Source of the DNA: Cohaesibacter intestini
GTDB taxonomy: Bacteria; Pseudomonadota; Alphaproteobacteria; Rhizobiales; Cohaesibacteraceae
NCBI RefSeq assembly: GCF_003324485.1
Contig: NZ_QODK01000003.1
Span: 310,001-374,000 of the forward strand
DNA: 64,000 nt
Direction: 5' to 3'
Each line of letters begins with the position of its first letter. Positions within the stretch are counted from its first letter, which is position 1. The notes beneath the pieces were generated by a model, which did no database searches, was not told the DNA's origin, and saw nothing but the letters and a program-made list of their open reading frames with translations. Of this stretch, positions 9,251 to 17,290 are shown piece after piece. The position numbers and the translations under genes were made by a program.

Positions 9251-9607
9251 ATGACCGGACAGAAAGATACGGAAATTCTGGGCGAAACTGCTGGTGACAA
9301 GGGTGGGAAGCTGGACAATCGCTTGGAGCAACTGGACGCTGAACTCTCTCGTTTGAAAGAGGATCAGGCGACAGATGCCCGCAAGCAGAGCCAACAGCAA
9401 TCCGGTGCAACAAGCCTCGCTCTGGCGTGGCGTTTGGGCTCGGAGTTCATTGCGGGCGTTCTGGTTGGCGGCGGAGTGGGCTTCCTGATTGACACATGGT
9501 TTGGGCTGGCACCTTGGGGATTGATTATTTTCCTTCTTCTCGGTTTTCTGGCTGGCATGCTAAACATGCTGCGCTCGGCGGGCAAAATTCCACCGCCGGG
9601 AGCTTGA
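9251..9607 (+). CDS. atpI: ATP synthase protein I (AtpI)
   Basis: Small membrane protein of 118 residues encoded first in Fo operons, thought to help assemble the c-ring and to be dispensable in many bacteria. A charged N-terminal half predicted to be helical (LEQLDAELSRLKEDQ) is followed by two membrane segments, FIAGVLVGGGVGFLIDTWF and APWGLIIFLLLGFLAGMLNML, the arrangement of AtpI/AtpZ-like proteins. I chose ATG 9251, nine bases after AGGA at 9238-9241; an earlier in-frame start would lie upstream of the promoter at 9188-9216. First gene of the Fo operon, 125 bp before atpB. Confidence 0.88.
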   Translation: MTGQKDTEILGETAGDKGGKLDNRLEQLDAELSRLKEDQATDARKQSQQQSGATSLALAWRLGSEFIAGVLVGGGVGFLIDTWFGLAPWGLIIFLLLGFLAGMLNMLRSAGKIPPPGA

Positions 9608-9732
9608 ATGAAACGGACGGAAGCTGCTAAAGGCATACCGATCCTAAAAAACACGTGCCGGATCTGCGGAGCATTGAGGCTGAGACCTTGTGCCCCGGAT
9701 AGGCTGAACCAGATTTAAAGAGGGCAATAGTC

Positions 9733-10482
9733 GTGGCCGGTCCTATTGAGCAATTCAAGATCAAGAACTTCTTCTCGCTTGGTGAAGTTGGCGGCGTCGA
9801 GTTCGCGATGACGAACTCCGCATTCTTCATGATCTTGATCGTTTTGACGATCTCCAGCTTCCTGATCCTGTCCACTTCTGGCCGTGGTCTGGTGCCGACC
9901 CGCTGGCAATCCGCGGCGGAACTCATGTATGAGCTTGTGGCGAGTACCTTACGAAACACCGCCGGCACGGAAGGCATGAAGTTCTTCCCACTGGTCTTCT
10001 CGCTCTTCGCCTTCGTGCTGACGGCCAACCTGATTGGCCTGTTTCCTTACTTCTTCACCGTGACCAGTCACCTGATCGTGACTCTGGCACTGGCCCTGTT
10101 GGTGATCACAACCGTGATCGTCTATGGTTTCATGCGCAACGGCATCGGCTTCCTGAAGCTGTTCGCACCATCCGGTCTTCCCGGTGCAATCGCACCTTTC
10201 ATTATCCTGATTGAAATTCTGTCATTCCTGTCGCGTCCGGTCAGCCTCTCTTTGCGTCTGTTCGGGAACATGCTTGCAGGCCACATCGTGTTGAAAGTTT
10301 TCGCCGGTTTTGTGGTCTCGCTGTCTGCGATGGGGGCCGTTGGCTGGTTTGGGGCCTTGTTCCCGTTCGCCATGACCATCGCTTTGACAGCTCTGGAGTT
10401 CCTGGTTGCAGTCCTGCAGGCCTACGTATTCACGATCCTGACCTGTGTCTATCTGAATGACGCGATCCATCCGTCGCACTAG
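9733..10482 (+). CDS. atpB: ATP synthase Fo subunit a
   Basis: Integral-membrane stator subunit forming the proton half-channels against the c-ring. The 249-residue sequence begins [16 protein letters not shown]. It contains the conserved helix with the essential arginine, [14 protein letters not shown], and the final helix [26 protein letters not shown], both diagnostic for AtpB. The start is GTG 9733, preceded by an AGAGGG Shine-Dalgarno. Located between atpI and atpE in the usual alphaproteobacterial order. The F1 genes are not in this window, as is normal for this class, where Fo and F1 operons are separate. Confidence 0.97.
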   Translation: MAGPIEQFKIKNFFSLGEVGGVEFAMTNSAFFMILIVLTISSFLILSTSGRGLVPTRWQSAAELMYELVASTLRNTAGTEGMKFFPLVFSLFAFVLTANLIGLFPYFFTVTSHLIVTLALALLVITTVIVYGFMRNGIGFLKLFAPSGLPGAIAPFIILIEILSFLSRPVSLSLRLFGNMLAGHIVLKVFAGFVVSLSAMGAVGWFGALFPFAMTIALTALEFLVAVLQAYVFTILTCVYLNDAIHPSH

Positions 10483-10574
10483 GATACACAGCAAGGTCCG
10501 TGTGGAACACAAATTCAACCCAACGAAAACTCTAATTCTCGAACTTCTCGATTGATGTAATAGGAGAGATTACA

Positions 10575-10802
10575 ATGGAAGCAGATGCAGCAAAGCTGAT
10601 TGGTGCTGGTATCGCATGTGTCGGTATGGGTGGCGCTGGTATCGGCGTTGGTACCATCTTCGGTAACTATCTGAGTGGCGCGCTTCGCAACCCTTCCGCC
10701 GCCCCTGCACAGTTCACCAACGCTCTGATTGGTGCAGCTCTTGCAGAAGGTCTTGGCATCTTCTCGCTGGTTATCGCACTCCTGCTCCTCTTCGTAGCTT
10801 AA
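10575..10802 (+). CDS. atpE: ATP synthase Fo subunit c
   Basis: 75-residue proteolipid that oligomerises into the rotating c-ring. Two membrane helices flank the polar loop R38-N39-P40. The ion-carrying carboxylate is E58 in [10 protein letters not shown]; the residue after it is Gly, not the Ser/Thr seen in sodium-binding c subunits, so proton coupling is expected. The N-terminal helix has the glycine-rich packing pattern [13 protein letters not shown] 10575 follows TAGGAGAG. Gene length and context (between atpB and the b subunits) are standard. Confidence 0.97.
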   Translation: MEADAAKLIGAGIACVGMGGAGIGVGTIFGNYLSGALRNPSAAPAQFTNALIGAALAEGLGIFSLVIALLLLFVA

Positions 10803-10972
10803 TTCGTTTCACCGATTTAAGCCGAACGAAGACTCAAAACACGTCAGAAGCCGTCTGACGCGGCCACCAAACTGTTCCGACAACGGAGCAGAAAAAGTGA
10901 CCAAGTGACGACAGCTCTTTCACCGCGAACAAGCTTCACGGCGGCTCTGGCTCTTTTGACTGGGAGATGACG

Positions 10973-11602
10973 ATGGCGCAGCAACAGAGTGATGCGCACG
11001 CAGAAACTGAACAAGCAGCCGAAGTCGGTCAGCCAATGGCAACCGAATCCGGCCAGCCAGTGAATGCGCATACGGAAGTTGCCGGGCACGGTGGTGATCA
11101 TCACGACGGCGGGGCTTTCCCTCCGTTTGATTCCACCACCTACGGCTCACAGCTTCTGTGGTTGGCCATCACCTTCGGACTTCTGTATTACATTATGTCC
11201 AAGGTGGCCCTGCCACGCATCGCAAATATTCTGGAAGTTCGGCGTGACCGAATTGCCAGTGATCTGGGTGAGGCTGAGCGTCTCAAGCGGGAGACCGATG
11301 AAGCAATTGCTTCTTACGAGCAGTCTCTTGCGGAAGCGCGCCAGAAAGCCCATGGCATTGCCCACACCGCCCGCGAAGAAGCCAAGACACAGTTCGACGC
11401 TGAATTCGCCAAGGTAGAGGCAGACATTGCCAAGCAGCTAACGGCAGCGGATGAGAAAATCACCGCAGTCAAAACAGCTGCCATGGGTGAAGTCGACGCC
11501 ATTGCCCAGAGCACAACCGAAGCCATTCTGGAGAAACTGCTTGGCTCCGGGGTCGCGAAAAAAGACATTGCAGCGGCTGTTTCGGCAGCTAAAGCGAACT
11601 AG
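10973..11602 (+). CDS. atpF': ATP synthase Fo subunit b'
   Basis: Peripheral-stalk subunit linking Fo to F1; alphaproteobacteria use a b/b' heterodimer. The 209-residue protein has an unusual N-terminal extension of about 45 residues rich in Gln, Glu, Gly and His (ending HGGDHHDGG). This is followed by FPPFDSTTYGSQLLWLAITFGLLYYIMSKVALP, the single membrane helix typical of b', and a long charged coiled coil. I favour ATG 10973 (GGGAG six bases upstream) over ATG 10967, which would overlap that Shine-Dalgarno. It is followed 11 bp later by atpF. The 170-bp gap before it holds no gene. Confidence 0.93.
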   Translation: MAQQQSDAHAETEQAAEVGQPMATESGQPVNAHTEVAGHGGDHHDGGAFPPFDSTTYGSQLLWLAITFGLLYYIMSKVALPRIANILEVRRDRIASDLGEAERLKRETDEAIASYEQSLAEARQKAHGIAHTAREEAKTQFDAEFAKVEADIAKQLTAADEKITAVKTAAMGEVDAIAQSTTEAILEKLLGSGVAKKDIAAAVSAAKAN

Positions 11603-11613
11603 GGGAGTGACCA

Positions 11614-12096
11614 ATGGGTGATGCTACTTTATGGGCCCTTGTTGCTCTGGTCTTGTTCCTTGCCCTCATCGTCAAGATGGGTGTGCCGGGCAAGATCGCT
11701 GACGCTCTGGACAAACGCGCCAAAGGCATCGAAGACGAGCTGGATCAAGCCCGTCGCTTGCGCGAAGAAGCTCAGGCCCTGCTCGCTGAATATCAGCGTA
11801 AGGCCCGTGAGGCCGAAAGCGAAGCTGAGGAAATCATAACCCTCGCCAAGCGTGAAGCAGAAGCGATGGAACGGGAAGCACGCGCCAAGATCACGGACTA
11901 TGTGGCCCGCCGCACCAAGCAGGCCGAAGACAAGATTGCACAGGCCGAAGGCCAGGCGATCGCCGAGGTCAAGGGCGCAGCGACCGATCTGGCCGTCAAG
12001 GCAGCTGAAGGCATTTTGACGAAGGAAATGGCTGGCAAGTCCGGCAAGGACCTTTTGAAAGCCTCTATCGCCGAGCTCGGCACCAAGCTGAACTGA
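11614..12096 (+). CDS. atpF: ATP synthase Fo subunit b
   Basis: Second peripheral-stalk subunit, partner of the preceding b' protein. The 160 residues comprise an N-terminal membrane helix (LWALVALVLFLALIVKMGVPGKI) and an uninterrupted Ala/Glu/Arg/Lys-rich coiled coil, DKRAKGIEDELDQARRLREE onward, as in other alphaproteobacterial AtpF. ATG 11614 is preceded by AGGGGAG. It is the last gene of the operon: a terminator follows 40 bp after the stop. In many relatives rnhB follows atpF; here an unrelated convergent gene does. Confidence 0.95.
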   Translation: MGDATLWALVALVLFLALIVKMGVPGKIADALDKRAKGIEDELDQARRLREEAQALLAEYQRKAREAESEAEEIITLAKREAEAMEREARAKITDYVARRTKQAEDKIAQAEGQAIAEVKGAATDLAVKAAEGILTKEMAGKSGKDLLKASIAELGTKLN

Positions 12097-12133
12097 GCAA
12101 TCCGCGTTTCGCAATAGCCGAATGCAAACAATT

Positions 12134-12169
12134 GAAAAGCCGTGGCTGCAGTGCCGCGGCTTTTTTTTT
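12134..12169 (+). terminator. terminator of the Fo operon
   Basis: AAAGCCGTGGC pairs with GCCGCGGCTTT (one G-U pair) around a short loop, followed by a run of nine Ts. Confidence 0.88.
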
Positions 12170-12450
12170 GTGGCTCGCATGCATCGCACTATCTTTGACA
12201 ATGCGCTCCGAGATCCATGATTGAGTCCTCAATGCCCACAACACAGACGACCTCATGAAAGCGGCTATCGTCGCTGGCGCACACTATGTCGGAGGCTCAC
12301 AGTGCGATGGGGCGATCTGATCCGGGACATGGTGTTTTTGATTTGGTGACATGCGCAGGCACATTCACCACCGCCCATGGTCACCCCGCGCCCACCAAAT
12401 ACGATAGTGAATTCGAGCTGTCCCAGTCCAACGTGGTCTTTTTGCAGGTG

Positions 12451-13179
12451 CTATAGGCCATCCCCCAGCAACCACTTCACCCCTGTGCGAAAACCGACGA
12501 CACAGATCCCGGCAAAGACACCATTGCAGGCGCGTTTGACATCCTTGAGGAACTGCGGATCATCCAGGCGATAGGAGAGGGCGCGCGGTTCCTCGCGCAA
12601 CCAGATGATCAGGGTGGTGTGCGGTTCATAATGCTTGGCGGCCTTGCGCAACACCGCACGCAACACTTCCTGTTCAACTTCATGAACTTCATAGCCAAAC
12701 TTCGAAGCGATTCCCATATGCATGCCGATGCGCGAGATTTCCCGGTCACGTCGCACCAGATCCGCGCCCTGACGGGGATTCATCGCGCGGGTGATTTCCA
12801 GATACCCTTCCCGGTCCGGCGAGATATGCGGTTGATTGGAGACAATGCGATAAAGGGCGTCAAAGCTGCAGCCATTCTGCGTTTTGGGGTCCGCGCAGCC
12901 TGTTCGACACGTGCAGACCTCCACAGTCGAATCCCAATAACGCATGTCTCCGGCAATATGCTTGCCAAACAAAAGCAAAGGGAGCCACTCATCAACATGC
13001 TTGGCTCCCGGCCCGACGTGGGAAGTGGATGGATGTTGCTGGACAAAGCTCGGTCGCTCGTTGGCCAACGCGCGGTCGAAATTCTGTATTCGGATGCTCT
13101 CTTCCCAAAACAGCGCTTCAAAATCGCAGATGTTGAGCCAGTCCGTTAAAGCTGGGTCAGATGGACTTTCATAAATCAT
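12451..13179 (-). CDS. hypothetical protein
   Basis: Unrecognised 242-residue protein, probably cytosolic: no signal peptide or membrane span. The N-terminal part is acidic and Trp-rich (ALTDWLNICDFEALFWEES). A cysteine group CTCRTGCADPKTQNGC in the middle could bind a metal. The C terminus is basic and hydrophobic. ATG 13179 begins MIYESPSD; the frame also opens at a TTG at 13254 but without better support. Codon use is like its neighbours, so I believe it is coding. It lies alone, convergent with the Fo operon and divergent from acuI. About 280 bp between the Fo terminator and its stop hold nothing I recognise. Confidence 0.55.
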   Translation of the reverse strand: MIYESPSDPALTDWLNICDFEALFWEESIRIQNFDRALANERPSFVQQHPSTSHVGPGAKHVDEWLPLLLFGKHIAGDMRYWDSTVEVCTCRTGCADPKTQNGCSFDALYRIVSNQPHISPDREGYLEITRAMNPRQGADLVRRDREISRIGMHMGIASKFGYEVHEVEQEVLRAVLRKAAKHYEPHTTLIIWLREEPRALSYRLDDPQFLKDVKRACNGVFAGICVVGFRTGVKWLLGDGL

Positions 13180-13516
13180 TCGACTGCTTCCCAGAATCGT
13201 TTGATCACATCCATTCGTGCTACTATTGAGCCATGAAACCGAAACAAAAATCAACTTCTATGCATTTTTGCCCGTGCGAGACTATATCTGGTAGGTGCAC
13301 CGCTTGCGCTTATAGCGCCGCATAGCATGCTCCTAAAACATGGGCTGCATGCATGACTTCCCTTTGACAGACCTTTGGAAAAAGTGTTTCGATGCGTGTT
13401 GAATGCAAGGGAGCAGGATCGGGTGATGGTTCGTGGATAACCCGTCATAATTGCGCTCTAGATTTCTGTCAAAAACAACGCCTTGCGGCATAGAATATTG
13501 GAAGGGAAACGTCCCC

Positions 13517-14509
13517 ATGGGCTCATTCAAAGCCATCGTTATCGATCGCGGTGAAGACAAAAAGCAGACAGTCTCCGCTCGACAGTTGACAGAAGCAGAC
13601 CTGATGGAAGGCGATGTGACCATCAAGGTCAGCCATTCCACGGTCAACTACAAGGACGGGCTGGCCATTACCGGCAAAAGCCCCGTCGTTCGCCGGTGGC
13701 CGATGGTGCCTGGCATTGACATGGCTGGCACGGTTATGAAATCCGACAATCCGGATTTCAAAGAAGGCGACGCGGTGATCCTCAATGGCTGGGGCGTCGG
13801 TGAAACCCATATGGGTGCTTACAGTGAAGTGGCCCGCGTCAAGGGTGACTGGCTGATCCACAAACCTGACGCGCTGACCCCGGCTCAATGCATGGGCATC
13901 GGCACAGCGGGCTATACTGCCATGCTCTGTGTGTTGGCGTTGGAGAATGCTGGTGTCACCCCGGACAAGGGGCCTGTATTGGTCACTGGGGCCGCAGGTG
14001 GTGTTGGCTCGGTAGCAGTAGCTATTCTCTCAAAACTCGGATATCATGTGGTCGCGTCGACCGGTCGGCTAACCGAGGAGGCCTATCTGAAAGGTCTCGG
14101 TGCGGCAGAGCTGATCGATCGCAACGAACTATCGGGAGAAGGCCGACCGCTGGGCAAGGAACTCTGGGCTGGCGCAGTCGATGCGGTTGGCAGCAAGACT
14201 TTGGCCAATGTGCTTTCACAGATCAAGTATGGTGGTGCTGTGGCAGCCTGTGGTCTGGCTCAAGGCTTTGACCTGCCGACGACGGTGATGCCATTCATTC
14301 TGCGCGGTGTCAGCCTGCTGGGTGTCGACTCGGTCATGGTCGAACGTTCCAAGCGGATCGCCGCATGGCAACGTCTGGCGACAGATCTCGATCTGGCAAA
14401 GCTGGAAAGCCTGACCAAGACCGTCAATTTCGATGATGTCATCCAATCCGCCGAAGACATCGTTGAGGGTCGTGTGAGAGGTCGTGTAATCGTCAATATC
14501 GGTGCCTAA
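13517..14509 (+). CDS. acuI: acrylyl-CoA reductase (AcuI/YhdH family)
   Basis: NADPH-dependent medium-chain reductase that converts toxic acryloyl-CoA to propionyl-CoA, a step in DMSP and 3-hydroxypropionate catabolism. The 330-residue length matches AcuI/YhdH. Motifs are the N-terminal GroES-like part VNYKDGLAITGKSPVVRRWP followed by PGIDMAGTV, the Rossmann motif GAAGGVGSVAVAIL, and the family C terminus GRVRGRVIV. No zinc-ligand pattern is present, as expected for this subfamily. ATG 13517 has AGGGA upstream; a longer frame from 13451 lacks resemblance. It is monocistronic with its own terminator. The DmdC-like dehydrogenase at the left of the window may act in a connected pathway. Confidence 0.9.
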   Translation: MGSFKAIVIDRGEDKKQTVSARQLTEADLMEGDVTIKVSHSTVNYKDGLAITGKSPVVRRWPMVPGIDMAGTVMKSDNPDFKEGDAVILNGWGVGETHMGAYSEVARVKGDWLIHKPDALTPAQCMGIGTAGYTAMLCVLALENAGVTPDKGPVLVTGAAGGVGSVAVAILSKLGYHVVASTGRLTEEAYLKGLGAAELIDRNELSGEGRPLGKELWAGAVDAVGSKTLANVLSQIKYGGAVAACGLAQGFDLPTTVMPFILRGVSLLGVDSVMVERSKRIAAWQRLATDLDLAKLESLTKTVNFDDVIQSAEDIVEGRVRGRVIVNIGA

Positions 14510-14536
14510 CCGCGTCTAGACTATCGAAACAAAAGC

Positions 14537-14563
14537 AAATGGTCGCTTTTGGCGACCATTTTT
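14537..14563 (+). terminator. terminator after acuI
   Basis: AAATGGTCGC pairs with GCGACCATTT around TTTTG, followed by Ts. Confidence 0.85.
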
Positions 14564-14894
14564 GCATCAAAAGCGACCTGCAATAAGGGAGGGAGATGCG
14601 GTTAACATTCCGTTTTTCATTTTGTCACTAAGACCAATGAGCAAAGACTTGTTGCTTGTTCAGATTTTAAAAAAATGAACAATGGACGCGAGAGTTGATG
14701 CAAATGCCAACCTTTGATGGCGTTTGGGTGCATCGCTCACAAGGCAATTGCATAGAAAGAAGCTAGGGCGCATATGGAAAGTGAGTGAACGAGACATAAG
14801 AGCAATCGAAGACCCGAAACGGGATCGCCAATTGCCAGTAGGTTCCTCTCTTGACCGCCCAGCATAAACAGGCAAGGCAAACCCGGACGACATC
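14564..14894. other. leader region of the TetR gene
   Basis: About 330 bp without a gene. It contains an AT-rich patch near 14660-14690 that could hold a promoter for the TetR gene, but no clear -35/-10 pair or palindrome. Confidence 0.4.
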
Positions 14895-15515
14895 ATGCCA
14901 CACAAACGCAAGAATTTTACCAATGAGGCCCGCAAGACTCGCGATTTGATTCTCGATATCGCGGAGGTCGAGATTGCGGAAAAAGGTGTCGAAGGCTTGC
15001 GCTTGCGGGACATTGCGGATCAGGTTGGCATTCAGCTTCCCTCTCTGTATGCCCACTTTGCCAGCCGCAAGGAACTGCTTGAGGCTCTGGCTGATCAACT
15101 GATGGATGAGCTGATTGCAGTCTACGAGCAGCTTGACGGCTTGCCGCCACGCGAAGCCTTGCTGGCCAGCGCAGATCGGACAATCGATTTCTATGTCGCG
15201 AAACGGGGCTATGCCCGCCTGCTTCTGGCGGACTTCCCCGCCCCCTATGATCATTCGATCTTCAACAAAACCAACGTGAAAATCGGGCGTGTGATCAAAA
15301 TTATCAACCAGTCGATTCAGCAAGGCATTGCCGAAGGCACCGTGAGGGACATTCCACCTGACTTGTTCCTGTCCTTCCGGATGGGGGTGACATTGTTTCC
15401 TCTCTTCATGCGTGGCAACAGTGAGCAAAAGGAGATGGTCCGCGATCCCGAAGTGATTGAGCGGATCAAGCGAGAATCCAACCGCCTGCTTTCCCTCTAT
15501 ATCACGCCGTCCTGA
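14895..15515 (+). CDS. TetR/AcrR-family regulator
   Basis: 206-residue repressor-type regulator. The N-terminal helix-turn-helix is typical: RDLILDIAEVEIAEKGVEGL then LRDIADQVGIQLPSLYAHF and SRKELLEALADQ. The ligand-binding domain has no signature that identifies an inducer, although the basic RGYARLLLADFPAPYD region suggests a fatty-acid or aromatic-type family member. The start ATG lies after GACATC with only a weak Shine-Dalgarno. It has no close same-strand target: acuI lies upstream with its own terminator, and the next gene downstream is a small ORF 560 bp away. A perfect-arm palindrome at 15677-15692 is a possible binding site. Confidence 0.85.
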   Translation: MPHKRKNFTNEARKTRDLILDIAEVEIAEKGVEGLRLRDIADQVGIQLPSLYAHFASRKELLEALADQLMDELIAVYEQLDGLPPREALLASADRTIDFYVAKRGYARLLLADFPAPYDHSIFNKTNVKIGRVIKIINQSIQQGIAEGTVRDIPPDLFLSFRMGVTLFPLFMRGNSEQKEMVRDPEVIERIKRESNRLLSLYITPS

Positions 15516-15676
15516 TCAGCACGCGACCTCGAACCATTTACTGGCTACATCGTGAGCATTTCTGAATTTCTGCCCAAGAAAAGAGCAGGGAGCGGAATTG
15601 CTTGCCTCCGTGCGACTGCTTAATCTTGGGGCAACCGCCCTAAGAGTGGTCAAAAAAAGACAGCTCCCCCACGAAT

Positions 15677-15692
15677 TACGACTTCAGTCGTA
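15677..15692. promoter_or_regulatory. 16-bp palindrome, candidate operator
   Basis: TACGACT and AGTCGTA are perfect 7-bp arms around TC. There is no T-run, so it reads as a protein site rather than a terminator. The TetR gene ends 160 bp upstream. Confidence 0.4.
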
Positions 15693-15991
15693 TGCCTCTA
15701 GCGCATATCGCGCATGAAATTTTTGCATATGTGTCGATAAATCTGGAAAAATCCGTTCGCCAGTCCCATCTCTCGCAAAGCTTCGGTGAAGTCTAAAGGG
15801 GTGGAGTGAAATAAATGAACTTATATGTGGAAATATTTTAAACAATATTTCAATTAATGCATTGATGATTAATATTTGTTGTCCATGATGGAGTGATCGA
15901 AACTGGCTTTAAATTTGCAAAGCTGGAATGTGAGCCATGCTGCATCCAAAATTGGGACTGAAATTTTTCGGGGATAGAAAAGCGGTGTCAG

Positions 15992-16004
15992 GTTTGAGTC
16001 AAAC
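15992..16004. promoter_or_regulatory. 13-bp palindrome upstream of the miniprotein gene
   Basis: GTTTGA-G-TCAAAC has perfect 6-bp arms and lies 21 bp before a TATAGT -10-like hexamer. That is where a regulator of the 50-residue ORF would bind. Confidence 0.4.
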
Positions 16005-16076
16005 TGATGCCCTACCATCATGCGGTATAGTTCGTTCAACCCTTGTTACCTTGGCAAAAGTGCGTGAGAGAAAGCC

Positions 16077-16229
16077 ATGACTGAACAGACCAAAAACTAC
16101 GTCAAAGAAGACCAACTGGAAAAAGAATACCACAAAATCGGTATTGGTGCGATTGCCGCAGCATCTTGCGTCAAGAAGCATCACGAACAGAAGCACACCG
16201 ATTACGATCCGCATCCGGAAAACTACTAA
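16077..16229 (+). CDS. 50-residue His-rich miniprotein
   Basis: Small ORF that looks genuinely coding: ATG 16077 sits six bases after GAGAG, codon choice follows neighbouring genes, and a promoter-like TATAGT is 46 bp upstream. The product starts MTEQTKNYVKEDQLEKEYHK, has a short hydrophobic middle (IGIGAIAAASCV), and ends with a His/Asp/Pro-rich tail (KKHHEQKHTDYDPHPENY). It has five histidines and one cysteine (C31), which could bind a metal. I recognise no family. It is monocistronic, ending before a terminator 160 bp downstream that may also serve the convergent exporter gene. Confidence 0.5.
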   Translation: MTEQTKNYVKEDQLEKEYHKIGIGAIAAASCVKKHHEQKHTDYDPHPENY

Positions 16230-16385
16230 GTTTCCCCATGTTTGTGCTGACAGCTGGGTGACGTCCTGTCATCTACGCCAGTTGGTGGCCTGTTCGATCG
16301 ATCGCCGGATGTCCGGAGCGCATGCCTGCAGTCGGTCACTGACAGAACAGGGCTGTTGGGCAAGATCATCGGCTACAGATTATCA

Positions 16386-16418
16386 AAAAAGCGCATGCCT
16401 GTCGGATGCGCTTTTTTT
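16386..16418. terminator. bidirectional terminator
   Basis: AAAAGCGCAT pairs with ATGCGCTTTT around a 9-nt loop, with A and T runs on either side. It lies between the miniprotein gene and the convergent LysE-type gene. Confidence 0.85.
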
Positions 16419-16493
16419 GTTGCCACCCCGGCGCGCCCCGGAATGATCAGAAGTTCCCAGAAGTTTCATGCCTGATGGCATCAACGGTGATGG

Positions 16494-17117
16494 TCAGTCT
16501 GCGATGAAGCTCCAGATCAATGTCAAGGCGATCGTCCACATGACAAGGCCAATGAAGAAATCAAGAATGCGCCAAGCAAGGGGTTTTTCGAACAACGGCG
16601 TGAGAATGCGGGCGCCATAGCCCAGCGCGAAAAACCAGACAAATGACGCTGACATTGCCCCGATGCCGTAAATCCAGCGGGCATGTCCTTCCCATTGCGC
16701 TGACAGGCTGCCAATCAGCAGCACCGTATCGAGATAGACATGCGGGTTGAGATAGGTGAAGGCCAGCACGGTCAGGATGGCGCGTTTCAGACTGATTGCA
16801 CCTCCATTGCCGACATGCATCTCTTCGCTTTTGAAGGCACGCAGAAAGGCCTGACCGCCATAGACGGCAAGGAACAGAAAACCACCCCAGGTGATGATCG
16901 TCAGGATCATCTCTGATTTCTTGACCAGCACCCCCATGCCAGCGACGCCAGCCGCGATCATGAGAGCGTCTGACAAGGCACATACAAGGACCACAGGCAA
17001 GACATGCTGTCTCTGTAGGCCCAGTTTCAGAACGAAGGCATTTTGCGCGCCGATGGCAATGATGAGGGACGCGCCGATGATGAAGCCCTGAATGAGCGGG
17101 GCAAGGGAAAAAGTCAT
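16494..17117 (-). CDS. LysE/ArgO-family amino-acid exporter
   Basis: Inner-membrane exporter of 207 residues with about six hydrophobic segments, probably for a basic amino acid. The N-terminal signature LIQGFIIGASLIIAIGAQNAF matches the LysE/ArgO family, followed by TYLNPHVYLDTVLLIGS, a second conserved motif (N-P-x-x-Y/W-D). ATG 17117 is chosen because the family sequence begins right there; ATG 17171 would add 18 atypical residues. No ArgP-like LysR regulator is adjacent, unlike many argO loci. The gene upstream on the same strand is an exported FG-GAP-like protein 170 bp away, probably not co-transcribed. Confidence 0.88.
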   Translation of the reverse strand: MTFSLAPLIQGFIIGASLIIAIGAQNAFVLKLGLQRQHVLPVVLVCALSDALMIAAGVAGMGVLVKKSEMILTIITWGGFLFLAVYGGQAFLRAFKSEEMHVGNGGAISLKRAILTVLAFTYLNPHVYLDTVLLIGSLSAQWEGHARWIYGIGAMSASFVWFFALGYGARILTPLFEKPLAWRILDFFIGLVMWTIALTLIWSFIAD

Positions 17118-17290
17118 GGGCCTGAGATCTGTGATGATTGGAAATGAGGTGAGGGCAGGGATCCCCTTCATACTCCATTTCCGTGGGCAAATCAGTCACT
17201 GACTTGCCTTGTCTCCCCTCCATTGTTGATAACACGCCTTCGCCAATATCGGACGCATGTGGCGTGGGGACCTCCGCACGCACTGAGGCC

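Larger units (their letters stand above)
15516..16076. other. gene-free region with two palindromes
   Basis: No ORF of coding character. It holds TACGACT-TC-AGTCGTA at 15677-15692, an AT-rich tract at about 15800-15900, and GTTTGA-G-TCAAAC at 15992-16004. A possible -10 TATAGT at 16026-16031 lies upstream of the miniprotein gene. Confidence 0.5.

Noticed and set aside
16004-16031. CTGATG/TATAGT as a firm promoter of the miniprotein
   Set aside because: The -35 is poor and the spacing of 16 bp is marginal; kept only as a note on the region.
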